Part shown: positions 16,776 through 25,591 of the stretch, piece by piece
Layout: each line of letters starts with the position of its first letter
Numbering within the stretch: the first letter of the stretch is position 1
NCBI GenBank assembly: GCA_035299085.1
Contig: DATGXG010000057.1
Location: forward strand, 62,001 to 126,000
Reading direction: 5' to 3'
DNA length: 64,000 nucleotides
From: Bacteroidales bacterium
GTDB taxonomy: Bacteria; Bacteroidota; Bacteroidia; Bacteroidales; UBA10428
Position numbers and translations under genes: made by a program
The notes under the pieces: model-generated
Database searches by the model: none
Told to the model about the DNA's origin: nothing
What the model saw: the letters and a program-made list of their open reading frames with translations, nothing else

Positions 16776-17668
16776 TGAATCACCCCATGAAAAGGCACAG
16801 TTTAATTTATCATATTTCCACTTTCGCTGTAATCATTTCAGTTGTTGTTGCCTGTACAGAAAAGGCAGAATTTCCGCTTGAAAGCACCTATGTGCGTCTT
16901 GTCGTGGATGGTGAAATCAATACCGATACAACCGTTCACCGTGTGAAGTTAAGCTGTTCAGGCGATGCACTGAATGAACATCCGGGAAATAAGATTTCCG
17001 GAGCAATCGTATCGATTTATGACGGATCAAACAATTTCAGTTTGCATGAAAACCCTGAAACCCCTGGTGTGTATGAAACAGACTCCACCGTGTATGGCGT
17101 TCCCGGGAAAACATACACATTACAGATTTCGAATGTAGACATTGACGGGGATGGCAATAATGAAGAATACTCAGCCAGTTCGTATTTACCATTGATAAAT
17201 CCCATTGATTCAATCAAGGTGAGCTACCAGCAGCTTGGGCCTCAGTATAAAGGATGGATTATTAATATGTATGCCCAGGAAATAGGGGGCGGCAGGAATT
17301 TCTACCTCGTGAAAGCCTGGAAAAACAATGTGCTGCTTACCGATAGTGCCTATGAATGTGCCAGTTTTGCTGATAATACGGGTTTTGAAGGAAGTTATTA
17401 CAATGGATTTTCAGTATATTACCTGAACTACAACAAACTTGACGAGCGTTTGGTGGACGGGGATGTGGTAACACTTGAAATGGATGGAATAACCCAGCAA
17501 TACAAAGATTTTCTTGTCGGCTTCATTTCAGAATACCAGCCAAAGGTGCCGATTTTCAGCGGTCCCTCTGCCAATATTCCCACCAATATTGAACCACATG
17601 ATAAGGCAGTGGGCTTCTTCACTGCCTATTGCGCAATGAGGAAGAGCAGGGTTTACAGAGGGGAATGA
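16775..17668 (+). CDS. DUF4249 domain lipoprotein
   Basis: 297 aa. The ATG overlaps the receptor stop (TAATG); an alternative ATG four codons later would also leave a lipoprotein leader. The lipobox region is 'VVVACTEKAEF'. Domain DUF4249 spans most of the protein: 'VVDGEINTDTTVHRVKLSCS', 'ISGAIVSIYDGSN', 'GVPGKTYTLQI'. Members are outer-membrane lipoproteins encoded next to TonB receptors; their function is unproven, with an accessory role in substrate capture usually assumed. The C-terminus ('AYCAMRKSRVYRG') is typical of the family. It is followed by a 142-bp gap holding a 15-16-bp repeat. Confidence 0.88.
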   Translation: MNHPMKRHSLIYHISTFAVIISVVVACTEKAEFPLESTYVRLVVDGEINTDTTVHRVKLSCSGDALNEHPGNKISGAIVSIYDGSNNFSLHENPETPGVYETDSTVYGVPGKTYTLQISNVDIDGDGNNEEYSASSYLPLINPIDSIKVSYQQLGPQYKGWIINMYAQEIGGGRNFYLVKAWKNNVLLTDSAYECASFADNTGFEGSYYNGFSVYYLNYNKLDERLVDGDVVTLEMDGITQQYKDFLVGFISEYQPKVPIFSGPSANIPTNIEPHDKAVGFFTAYCAMRKSRVYRGE

Positions 17669-17674
17669 CGCTCC

Positions 17675-17730
17675 GCTGTTTGAAAGCTACGCTGTTTGAT
17701 GCTTCGCTGTTTGAACGCTTCGCTGTTTGA
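17675..17730. repeat. Tandem 15-16-bp repeat with GCTGTTTGA core x4
   Basis: GCTGTTTGA recurs at 17675, 17691, 17706 and 17722 with CTTC/CTAC linkers, and then decays into GAAGAAG/TTTGAAG words up to about 17757. It fills the gap between the DUF4249 gene and the amidohydrolase. Confidence 0.85.
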
Positions 17731-17810
17731 AGAAGAGTTTGAAGAAGAAGTTTGAAGTTTTGCACTTTCAAAATTTTCTACTACCTTGCTTATACCCAAA
17801 GCTATGAGCA

Positions 17811-18881
17811 ATGATTTACAATTGTCACATTCACACCTTCCTTGAGAAAGACATTCCACGCCGTTATCTGCCTCTGGGACTTGTAAGAATTTTATCCACC
17901 ACACCAGGTTTTCAGACAATAGGCTTCCTGCTTAACGTCCTGAATCCAATAACAAGTAACGACCAGCTTAAACGATACAAAAAGATCGTTGAAATAGGCC
18001 GTTACAAAAGCCAGAAGGAAATCTTTGAGGAATGCAGGAAATTTTACCCTGAAAATTCCAGGTTTGTGGTGGTATCCATGGACATGGAATATATGAATGC
18101 AGGTAAGGTACCCCGTAAGTACAAAGACCAGTTAAAAGAACTTGCGGAACTTCAAAAGATGTATCCCGAAATTGTTCTGCCTTTCGTACACCTTGATCCA
18201 AGGCGCCCGGGAATGATGGATATCCTTAAGCAATGTATGGAAGAATGGGATTTTAAGGGAATTAAAATCTACCCGTCAGTTGGCTATTTTCCCTATGATG
18301 CAAGGTTAAAGCCGGTGTATCAGTATGCGGAAAAGTTTGACGTTCCCATAATCTCTCATTGCAGTCCGTATAATCCCACATACAACCGGAGTTGGCCTTA
18401 TGAAATCAAGGCCATGCTTTCGGATTCAAAAATTCCGCTCGACCGCGACACCTGTAACCGCAAGAGGTTATGTTCGAATTTTGCAAACCCGTTGAATTTT
18501 CCTTTTGTAATGGATGAGTTTAAAAAGCTGAGGATCTGCCTGGCCCATTTCGGATCGGAGTATTACTGGGACCAGTTCCTTGATCATCCGGAGGACAAAG
18601 ACAGTTGGTTTACGATCATTAAAGACATGATGGCAAAATATAAGAATCTGTACTCCGATGTCTCTTATACGCTGAATAATCAGCAATACTTTCCGTTACT
18701 GAAAGTCCTGATGAGCGATCCCGAAATCAACAGCCAGATTTTATTCGGATCGGACTATTACATGGTTGAAAACAAAGCCACCGAACGCCGCTTCAGTATT
18801 GACCTCCGGGGCTACCTGGGTGAAGACATTTTCAGAAAAATTGCGTTTGAGAACCCAAAGAAATTTCTAGGAATCAATTAA
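17811..18881 (+). CDS. Amidohydrolase-2 family metal-dependent hydrolase
   Basis: 356 aa with no signal peptide, so cytoplasmic. Amidohydrolase-2 (TIM-barrel) metal ligands are placed as expected: 'NCHIHTF' (H6, H8), 'IISHCSPYN' (H183), 'LAHFGSEY' (H246) and 'FGSDYYM' (D315). The family includes decarboxylases and lactone or amide hydrolases; the substrate is not readable. An additional Cys/Arg-rich loop lies at 213-226 ('RDTCNRKRLCSNF'). The next gene, a SusC-like receptor, begins 6 nt later, so the two are probably co-transcribed. An amidohydrolase heading two receptor genes is an unusual grouping. Confidence 0.88.
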   Translation: MIYNCHIHTFLEKDIPRRYLPLGLVRILSTTPGFQTIGFLLNVLNPITSNDQLKRYKKIVEIGRYKSQKEIFEECRKFYPENSRFVVVSMDMEYMNAGKVPRKYKDQLKELAELQKMYPEIVLPFVHLDPRRPGMMDILKQCMEEWDFKGIKIYPSVGYFPYDARLKPVYQYAEKFDVPIISHCSPYNPTYNRSWPYEIKAMLSDSKIPLDRDTCNRKRLCSNFANPLNFPFVMDEFKKLRICLAHFGSEYYWDQFLDHPEDKDSWFTIIKDMMAKYKNLYSDVSYTLNNQQYFPLLKVLMSDPEINSQILFGSDYYMVENKATERRFSIDLRGYLGEDIFRKIAFENPKKFLGIN

Positions 18882-18887
18882 TTAACA

Positions 18888-21611
18888 ATGAAACTTATTT
18901 CAGTTTTTTGGCTGACATTCTTTGCAATTGTTTGCGATTTCTCACAACCCGGGCTAAAAGCACAGGAAAACACAATGCAGAAAAACATTTACAAAGATTC
19001 TGCCACCATGTTGAACCGGAAAAATATTATTAACGGTAAGAATCTTACCCATGATCAGTTTAACCGGGGACATTATAACAATGTTTTTGAACAAATTCAG
19101 GGTCGAATGGCGGGTTTGTCCGTTTCAAAGCCAGGCAGCAATCCCAATGGATTTTACGAGCTGCGAATGCGGGGTCTCCGCACATTGAGCGGGAACACTG
19201 AACCGACCATAATCATTGACGGAATGATTGATGCCTATACTGAAAACCTGGATATTTTCGATATAGAGTCAATCAGGCTGATTAGCGATGCTTCTGAAAC
19301 ATCGGCATATGGATACATGGGAGGCAATGGTTTGATTGTCATCGAAACAAAATCAGGAGCAAAAGGCAAGCCTTCACTTGATTATTCGACACAGGTAACA
19401 TTGGAAAAAGTGGCCGGAAAATCTCTTTTTATGGATGCCGGAGAATGGCGGTCGCTTTCGGATAAACTGGGTTTTGGTACTGATTTTTCTGAAAACACCG
19501 ATTGGCCTGGTGAAATCACACGCACTGCCTTCAGTCAGGTGCACAACCTCTCATTAAGCGGAGGAGGCAGACTGTCAACTTACAGGGCATCGGTAAGCTA
19601 CAGGGGAGGGGATGGTATTCTTCTAAATTCCGGTTATTCGCAAATCAACGGGAGGTTTGGTTTTACCCAAAAAGCCTTTAAAGAAAAACTTACAGCCGGT
19701 CTGAACCTGGCAGGCACTCAAAGAAAATCTCATTTCAGCTTTTCCGATGCCTTTAAATATGCTCTTATCTCAAACCCGACAACACCTGTAAGAAGCAATG
19801 ACCCATTGTTTGATATGTACAAAGGATACTTCAATCAGTCTCTTTTTGATTATTACAATCCTGTAGAAATAATTGAACTGAACAGGAATGAAGGGCTTAC
19901 ATCGATTTTAAATCTGAATGCACGCCTCACGTACACCATCGTAAAGAATTTTAGTGTCAGTGCTTTTTATGCCATTCAAGACTTCAACACAACCGGCATA
20001 CAATATTTTGATCCGCATTCCATGTGGGGAGGATTTAACCGGCATGGACTGGCACAACGACAGGAAAACAGCAGCTTAAACCATCAATTCACACTAAAGT
20101 TGGACTATTCTCATTATCTTAGAGATAGCAGACTATTTCTTAATGCAGGTTATGAGAACCGGAAATGTAAAGCAGATGGACATTCTGCCGCTAAGGGAGA
20201 AATTGAGGTAACCGATCTTTCGTTCAGAAATTTATTTAAACAGATCGGTTTCAAATCTTTAAATGAACCTACATTCTACCAGAGCAGCTATATAATGACA
20301 GGATTTTTTGCCAATGCAGGAATTGAAAATGAGTTATGGTTTTTCAGGGTTAACGGCATCTATCATGGTTCATCCATTTTACCCCGTAATAAATGGTCGT
20401 TCTATGGCGGAGCATCTGCAGGTCTTAATCTTGCCCGGGTAATAAATCCGGCAGCAGAACAAAAGCTGATTCTTCGAACAGGTATTGGAACCACCGGGAA
20501 TCTTTTACCTGTCAGTTATCTATCTTATTACAGAACAGGAACCGATAAGAATTTACTTTATAATGGCTATTTTGTAAATGAACATCTGACCGGTTTTACA
20601 AAGGTTGATTTAAAAAGCGAGGCCATTACCGAGTTTAACGCAGGCATTGATTTCTCAATTTTAAAAGAGTTATTTTCCGGATCATTTACTTTTTATTCTG
20701 CAACCACAAAGGGCACCATTGCAACCGTTGAGGTTCCCGTGCCCCCCAATATCAGTTCGCCTGTATATATGAACATTGGAAAAGTAAAGGATACCGGACT
20801 TGAATTTGTGCTTGGCAACAAGATAATTTCATCCGGATGGTCAAACTCGTTACTTGTTACTGCATCATACAGTCTTGTAAATAAACCGGTGTCTCTTACA
20901 TCAGGTACAAATTCCTATGGGATTAAGGATTTAGGAAGGCTGGGTTCACCGGGTAATTACTATGTACCTTTGGTGAGGGTTTCAGAAGATAAACCTTTCG
21001 GTCAGCTTCTCGCCCTGGAGTTTGATAGAATTGATGAAGCCGGAAATCTTATCTTAAAAGATCAACCGGGGACTTCTGAAGGAATCGATCAATCGGATCG
21101 TATTATAACAGGTAATGGCCTTCCGAAATTCATTCTTGGTTTACAGGAGAGTTTTAATTTGAAAAATTGGGATTTACAGCTTTTTATACGGGGAGTCTTC
21201 GGGCACAGTATGGTGAATTTGTATCGTGCTTTCTATGAAACTCCGCAATATCTGTCTTTCTATAATCTTACCAGAAGTGCAAAAGAGCTAAAAAATCCTT
21301 CCGGAGCCTATATGACTTCATCATCAATTCTCACAAGCAGTCATACAGAAAAGGCGTCATTCCTTTCACTTGACAATGTCAGTATTGGGTACACTTGTGA
21401 TTTAAGCCAGGCAAAACATATTAAAAGTGTAAGGCTCTTTTTGGCCGGGAACAATCTGTTTTATATAACCGGGTATAAAGGAATGGATCCAAATCCCCGG
21501 TATGGCGATAGTTATGATTATTCCTACAATACGCTGATTCCGGGGATTGAAAGAACGAATACATGGTTCAGGACAAGGTCGTTCACACTTGGTGCCGGCA
21601 TTACTTTTTAG
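18888..21611 (+). CDS. SusC-like TonB-dependent receptor lacking the N-terminal CarboxypepD domain
   Basis: 907 aa. Signal peptide (1-25), then almost directly a plug domain at about 50-165 ('FEQIQGRMAGLSVSKPG', 'TIIIDGMID', 'ETSAYGYMGGNGLIVIETK') and a SusC-type barrel ending 'LGAGITF'. The CarboxypepD_reg-like domain usual for SusC (about 80 aa) is missing, and no SusD gene follows. The barrel is closely similar to that of the receptor at 34129-37182: both carry blocks such as 'GNGLPKF', 'RGVFGH' and 'AGNNLFYITGYKG' in the same order. It starts 6 nt after the amidohydrolase and is followed 18 nt later by another receptor. The substrate is unknown; it may need a SusD partner encoded elsewhere or act alone. 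Confidence 0.88.
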   Translation: MKLISVFWLTFFAIVCDFSQPGLKAQENTMQKNIYKDSATMLNRKNIINGKNLTHDQFNRGHYNNVFEQIQGRMAGLSVSKPGSNPNGFYELRMRGLRTLSGNTEPTIIIDGMIDAYTENLDIFDIESIRLISDASETSAYGYMGGNGLIVIETKSGAKGKPSLDYSTQVTLEKVAGKSLFMDAGEWRSLSDKLGFGTDFSENTDWPGEITRTAFSQVHNLSLSGGGRLSTYRASVSYRGGDGILLNSGYSQINGRFGFTQKAFKEKLTAGLNLAGTQRKSHFSFSDAFKYALISNPTTPVRSNDPLFDMYKGYFNQSLFDYYNPVEIIELNRNEGLTSILNLNARLTYTIVKNFSVSAFYAIQDFNTTGIQYFDPHSMWGGFNRHGLAQRQENSSLNHQFTLKLDYSHYLRDSRLFLNAGYENRKCKADGHSAAKGEIEVTDLSFRNLFKQIGFKSLNEPTFYQSSYIMTGFFANAGIENELWFFRVNGIYHGSSILPRNKWSFYGGASAGLNLARVINPAAEQKLILRTGIGTTGNLLPVSYLSYYRTGTDKNLLYNGYFVNEHLTGFTKVDLKSEAITEFNAGIDFSILKELFSGSFTFYSATTKGTIATVEVPVPPNISSPVYMNIGKVKDTGLEFVLGNKIISSGWSNSLLVTASYSLVNKPVSLTSGTNSYGIKDLGRLGSPGNYYVPLVRVSEDKPFGQLLALEFDRIDEAGNLILKDQPGTSEGIDQSDRIITGNGLPKFILGLQESFNLKNWDLQLFIRGVFGHSMVNLYRAFYETPQYLSFYNLTRSAKELKNPSGAYMTSSSILTSSHTEKASFLSLDNVSIGYTCDLSQAKHIKSVRLFLAGNNLFYITGYKGMDPNPRYGDSYDYSYNTLIPGIERTNTWFRTRSFTLGAGITF

Positions 21612-21629
21612 GAAATTATTCTCATTGAC

Positions 21630-24398
21630 ATGAATACATTACAATTTCACAGAATCATTCCAACTTTTGGATTATTGATTTGTTCCGTTTTCGCAACCGC
21701 ACAAAACCAAAAGGATTCAATACCAAACGATACAATTAATCCGACAGCAAAATATATCTATACCGGATATTCCGGGATTGGTTTGCAGGAAATTCCATTA
21801 TCTGTATCTGTTATTGAAAGTGCAACGATAAAGAATATTCCGGCCCAAAACATTACCGGGTCACTCCAGGGAAGTATTCCGGGTGTTCAGGTTATCGGGT
21901 GCGGTGAACCAGGCAACCTGCCTGAGATTTCTATCAGGGGATACGGCCGGTTTTCAGGAAACAGTCCTTTAATTCTTGTAGACGGTGTTCCTGTCGACGA
22001 TATATCGGCCATAAATCCTTACGATATTGATAAAGTGGTAGTACTTAAAGACGGCCAGGCCCTGGCCATTTATGGAGCCAGGGGAATGAACGGCGTTATT
22101 GAGCTTACCACAAAGAAGGGCAGCAGGGGATTTCATATGACATATGACTTTATTACCGGTATGCAACTACCGGGTAAGGGGCCGGATGTGTTAAATACAC
22201 AAGAATACGCCGACCTGCAGTGGCTTGTATATAAGAATGACAATTACGAAGAGATAAACCCGTTATATGGCCCTTCAACACAGGAAAGTCCAACTTTACC
22301 GTCATGGGCTGCCAATACAGACTGGTACAAAGAAATGACGCATAAAGCTTCAGTAAACGTTCACCAGGTTACATTTAACGGAGGTAATGAACATGCCAGA
22401 TTTCTAGCCGGATTCGGATATCATAACCAGGAAGGATTGCTGAAATATACTTATTCAAAAAGGTATAGTGTTCGCTTTAATTCGGAATGGACAGCGTGGG
22501 ACAACCGGGTAACAATTGGCGAAAATATTGCTTTTTCTTTAGCAAGGAGAAATGACATGGAGAACCTGGGTTACAATGCGTTTCTTGATGGACCTTTTCG
22601 TTCTCAGCCTATAATACCGGTGTTTATTAATGAACCGGTAACCGGAAGTTCACATCAGTTCACAGAGGGAGAATTTGGGGGTACTGGTATGGCTCCCCGT
22701 TTGGGAAATGCTCCCAACGTAGTCGCTGATCTTATCCGTAACAAGGATAATTATACGAATAGTAATTCATTAATCGGTAGTGCCTTTTTTAAAATCCATT
22801 TATTAAAAGGTCTTGATTTCACCAGTTCGTATGGAGGAAGTTTCACAAATGATTACCGGGTGCATTATTCTTGTGCTACCTATGAAAGGGCCGAAAACTT
22901 ATCCCAATCGACTGCAACAGAAGGAGCAGGTTATATAAGAAATAAGATATCGACCAATTTACTCACCTATGTGGCAACTTTTGGTAATCATGAAATAAAC
23001 GCATTTGCCGGCATTGAAAAAATTAGAACAGGGGATTTTCGTGAATTAAACGTTGCCAGATCCGGATACTTTTCGGATGCGGTTTCATTCAGAACTGTGT
23101 CAAACGGATCAAATTTAGTTAATGCCTCATCCTGGACCGGGACTACCTTACCGATGAAATCAGAATTTTTCGGGATCCATTATGGGTTTAAAAACAGGTA
23201 CCTGCTTGATTTTAGTTTCAGGAATGACAAGGGTTCGAGTTATTTTAAGCCTGAATCATCGAGGATTTATACAGGCCTTGCTGCAACCTGGCGCGTCGGG
23301 AAGGAGGAGTTCCTGAATAAAAGCAAATGGTTATCGGGTTTTGATATAAGAGGATCTTATGGCTCAGCTGGAAATATTTATTCAGGATTTGAATATATGA
23401 CAATTGTAGATGTGGGTATTGAGGGCAAACTTTGGCATACCATAAACTTTATGGTCGACTGGTATTCAAAAAAGAGCCCCAATCTTTTGATGAGTTTTGA
23501 AAACCCTGTTGATGTAGGTGACCCGGTGTTCATATACATGAATTCAGGTTCAATACGGAACAGAGGTTTGGATATGCAAATAGGATTTGATAAAAAATGG
23601 GATGGATTCGGGTTTAATTCTCAACTCATTTTTACTAAATACAGCAACAAGATTCAAAAGGTCCTGAGTTCAACGAAATTTTTTGACAGCGAAAGCTCAA
23701 GAATAGGAAGTATAGTGCGTAACCATACAGGCCAGCCGGTTTCTACCTATTTCGGATACAAGGTGGAAGGATTATTCAGGGATGATGCTGAAATATCACA
23801 GGCACCTATACAGGATGGTGCAGCTCCCGGCTTTTTCAGGTATGCGGATTTGAAGCCGGATAACCAGATAACTATGGATGACAGGACATTTCTGGGCAGT
23901 CCTCATCCGGATTTTACAATGGGACTTAATGTAGGTGCCGAATATAAAAACTTTGACCTGGGTGCTTTTGTTTATTGGTGCCAGGGCACGGAAATCTTCA
24001 ATTTCACAAAGTGGTGGACTGATTTCTGGCCGTCCTTCCAGGGACAGAAAAGCGAACGCCTTTTAAATGAAAGTTGGACCGAACAAAATCCGGATGCATC
24101 AGTCCCCAAAGCTTCCGCTACATCAAATTTTTCTACCAATACCCAAATCAACAGCTACTACGTCGAAGATGGATCTTACATCCGAATGAAAAGCCTTCAA
24201 TTGGGCTATACCCTGAGGCCGAAAGTTTTTGAAAAAATTGAGCTTTCTTCAGTAAGGTTGTACTTAAATGCATTGAACCTGTTCACTCTGAAATCCTATT
24301 CAGGCCTTGATCCCGAAACCGGAAACTCATCAGGGATCGATAATGGAAGCTATCCGAATGTAAGGCAGTTCCTTTTCGGATTGCAGGTAAAGTTTTAG
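21630..24398 (+). CDS. SusC-like TonB-dependent receptor lacking the N-terminal CarboxypepD domain
   Basis: 922 aa. Signal peptide (1-24, ending 'FATAQNQ'), a short N-terminal stretch, plug at about 60-170 ('ITGSLQGSIPGVQVIGCGE', 'SPLILVDGVPVDD', 'AIYGARGMNGVIELTTKKG') and a SusC-type barrel ending 'FLFGLQVKF'. Like the preceding gene it lacks the CarboxypepD_reg-like domain and has no SusD neighbour. It is divergent in sequence from the other receptors here, so it is not a recent tandem copy of 18888-21611. The two receptors may form a functional pair; the substrate is unknown. Confidence 0.88.
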   Translation: MNTLQFHRIIPTFGLLICSVFATAQNQKDSIPNDTINPTAKYIYTGYSGIGLQEIPLSVSVIESATIKNIPAQNITGSLQGSIPGVQVIGCGEPGNLPEISIRGYGRFSGNSPLILVDGVPVDDISAINPYDIDKVVVLKDGQALAIYGARGMNGVIELTTKKGSRGFHMTYDFITGMQLPGKGPDVLNTQEYADLQWLVYKNDNYEEINPLYGPSTQESPTLPSWAANTDWYKEMTHKASVNVHQVTFNGGNEHARFLAGFGYHNQEGLLKYTYSKRYSVRFNSEWTAWDNRVTIGENIAFSLARRNDMENLGYNAFLDGPFRSQPIIPVFINEPVTGSSHQFTEGEFGGTGMAPRLGNAPNVVADLIRNKDNYTNSNSLIGSAFFKIHLLKGLDFTSSYGGSFTNDYRVHYSCATYERAENLSQSTATEGAGYIRNKISTNLLTYVATFGNHEINAFAGIEKIRTGDFRELNVARSGYFSDAVSFRTVSNGSNLVNASSWTGTTLPMKSEFFGIHYGFKNRYLLDFSFRNDKGSSYFKPESSRIYTGLAATWRVGKEEFLNKSKWLSGFDIRGSYGSAGNIYSGFEYMTIVDVGIEGKLWHTINFMVDWYSKKSPNLLMSFENPVDVGDPVFIYMNSGSIRNRGLDMQIGFDKKWDGFGFNSQLIFTKYSNKIQKVLSSTKFFDSESSRIGSIVRNHTGQPVSTYFGYKVEGLFRDDAEISQAPIQDGAAPGFFRYADLKPDNQITMDDRTFLGSPHPDFTMGLNVGAEYKNFDLGAFVYWCQGTEIFNFTKWWTDFWPSFQGQKSERLLNESWTEQNPDASVPKASATSNFSTNTQINSYYVEDGSYIRMKSLQLGYTLRPKVFEKIELSSVRLYLNALNLFTLKSYSGLDPETGNSSGIDNGSYPNVRQFLFGLQVKF

Positions 24399-24439
24399 CA
24401 GATTCGCCGAACCGTGGGCGGGAATTAACTTTATCTTAT

Positions 24440-24447
24440 TATCTTTA
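24440..24447 (+). promoter_or_regulatory. Candidate -7 box before rbsK
   Basis: TATCTTTA matches TAnnTTTG at 7 of 8 positions and ends 18 bp before the rbsK ATG. No convincing -33 box. Confidence 0.3.
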
Positions 24448-24465
24448 TTCTGAAAAAACTACGGA

Positions 24466-25392
24466 ATGGCTGAAAATAAAGTAAAAGGCCAAAAAATTGC
24501 GGTCATCGGCAGCACCAACACGGATATGGTTGTTGTGACCGATACGTTGCCCAGGCCGGGAGAAACCCTGCTTGGAGGAAAGTTCTTCATGAATGCGGGT
24601 GGTAAAGGAGCCAACCAGGCTGTTGCAGCGGCAAGGCTTGGTGGTAATGTAAGCTTTGTTGCAAAAACAGGAAATGATGTATTCGGAAGGCAAGCCAAAG
24701 AATTGTTCAGCAAGGAAGGAATTAATACCCGGGCTGTTTGTACAGATGAAGAAAGTGCTTCAGGAGTGGCGCTGATCAATGTTGACAAACATGGCGAAAA
24801 TTGCATTGCTGTTGCCCCGGGCGCTAATGACAAACTGACGCCAAACGACATTCAATCAGCAGAAAAGCAAATTTTGGAATCAGAAATTGTTTTATTGCAG
24901 CTTGAAATTCCGCTAGTAACGGTTGAATATGCTATTAATCTCGCATTCAGAGGCGGCAGCAAAGTGGTTTTAAATCCCGCACCTGCAAGGCAATTGCCTG
25001 ATCACCTGTATAAAAAGTTGTACCTGATTACTCCGAACGAAACCGAAGCGGAGGTATTAACCGGAGTTCATGTAACAGACGAACCCTCGGCTCAAAAAGC
25101 GGCAGAAATATTGGTATCAAAAGGGACCCGGCATGTTATCATAACACTCGGCAGCAAAGGCGCCTATATATATTCAAATGGTGAAGGAAATAGCATTCCC
25201 GCTCCAAAGGTAAATGCCATAGATACAACGGCTGCCGGTGATGTGTTTAACGGGGCACTTTGTGTGGCATTGGCTGAAAACATGCCACTCGCAGAGGCGG
25301 TTCGTTTTGCCATCAAAGCCGCTTCTATTTCTGTGACGCGGATGGGTGCACAAGCATCTGCGCCTTTTAGGGAAGAAGTGAGAGAGACCTGA
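24466..25392 (+). CDS. rbsK: Ribokinase
   Basis: 308 aa, cytoplasmic; it phosphorylates D-ribose to ribose-5-phosphate. Ribokinase signatures: 'GSTNTDMVVVTDTLPRPGET' (15-34), 'NAGGKGANQAVAAARLGG' (43-60) and the C-terminal 'IDTTAAGDVFNGAL' with catalytic Asp259 and the anion hole. Length and motif spacing are those of RbsK rather than other PfkB kinases. It heads a + strand group with a nucleoside hydrolase, an ADP-ribosylglycohydrolase-like lipoprotein and a GRP-type sugar transporter, which fits import and phosphorylation of ribose released from nucleosides. The TGA stop lies inside a palindromic element (25389-25412). Confidence 0.95.
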   Translation: MAENKVKGQKIAVIGSTNTDMVVVTDTLPRPGETLLGGKFFMNAGGKGANQAVAAARLGGNVSFVAKTGNDVFGRQAKELFSKEGINTRAVCTDEESASGVALINVDKHGENCIAVAPGANDKLTPNDIQSAEKQILESEIVLLQLEIPLVTVEYAINLAFRGGSKVVLNPAPARQLPDHLYKKLYLITPNETEAEVLTGVHVTDEPSAQKAAEILVSKGTRHVIITLGSKGAYIYSNGEGNSIPAPKVNAIDTTAAGDVFNGALCVALAENMPLAEAVRFAIKAASISVTRMGAQASAPFREEVRET

Positions 25393-25412
25393 CATCGTCG
25401 GAGACCTGTCAG
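25389..25412. repeat. Palindromic element overlapping the rbsK stop
   Basis: Arms CTGACA and TGTCAG enclose GTC-GGA-GAC. It differs from the element at the uxaC end (852-875) by one base, and its first bases provide the TGA stop of rbsK. Confidence 0.8.
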
Positions 25413-25434
25413 CGTCTGGATTAAGAGGAGAGAC

Positions 25435-25470
25435 GGGGAGAAGGGGAGAAGGGGAGAAGGGGAGAAGGGG
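25435..25470. repeat. Tandem 8-bp repeat GGGGAGAA x4.5
   Basis: Four perfect GGGGAGAA units and a half unit in the 199-bp gap between rbsK and the nucleoside hydrolase gene. Confidence 0.92.
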
Positions 25471-25514
25471 TGTCAGATCCCATTCGTCCTATAGGTCCCA
25501 TAGGTCCCAGACCT

Positions 25515-25578
25515 GAAGACCAGCAGACCAGAAGACCAGCAGACCAGCAAACCAGAAGACCAGAAGACCAGAAGACTA
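25515..25578. repeat. Tandem 8-bp repeat G(A/C)AGACCA x8
   Basis: Eight 8-bp units, mostly GAAGACCA or GCAGACCA, with decay at the end (GAAGACTA). It stops 13 bp before the nucleoside hydrolase ATG, so any promoter must lie within or before it. Confidence 0.92.
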
Positions 25579-25591
25579 ACAGATTAAAACC

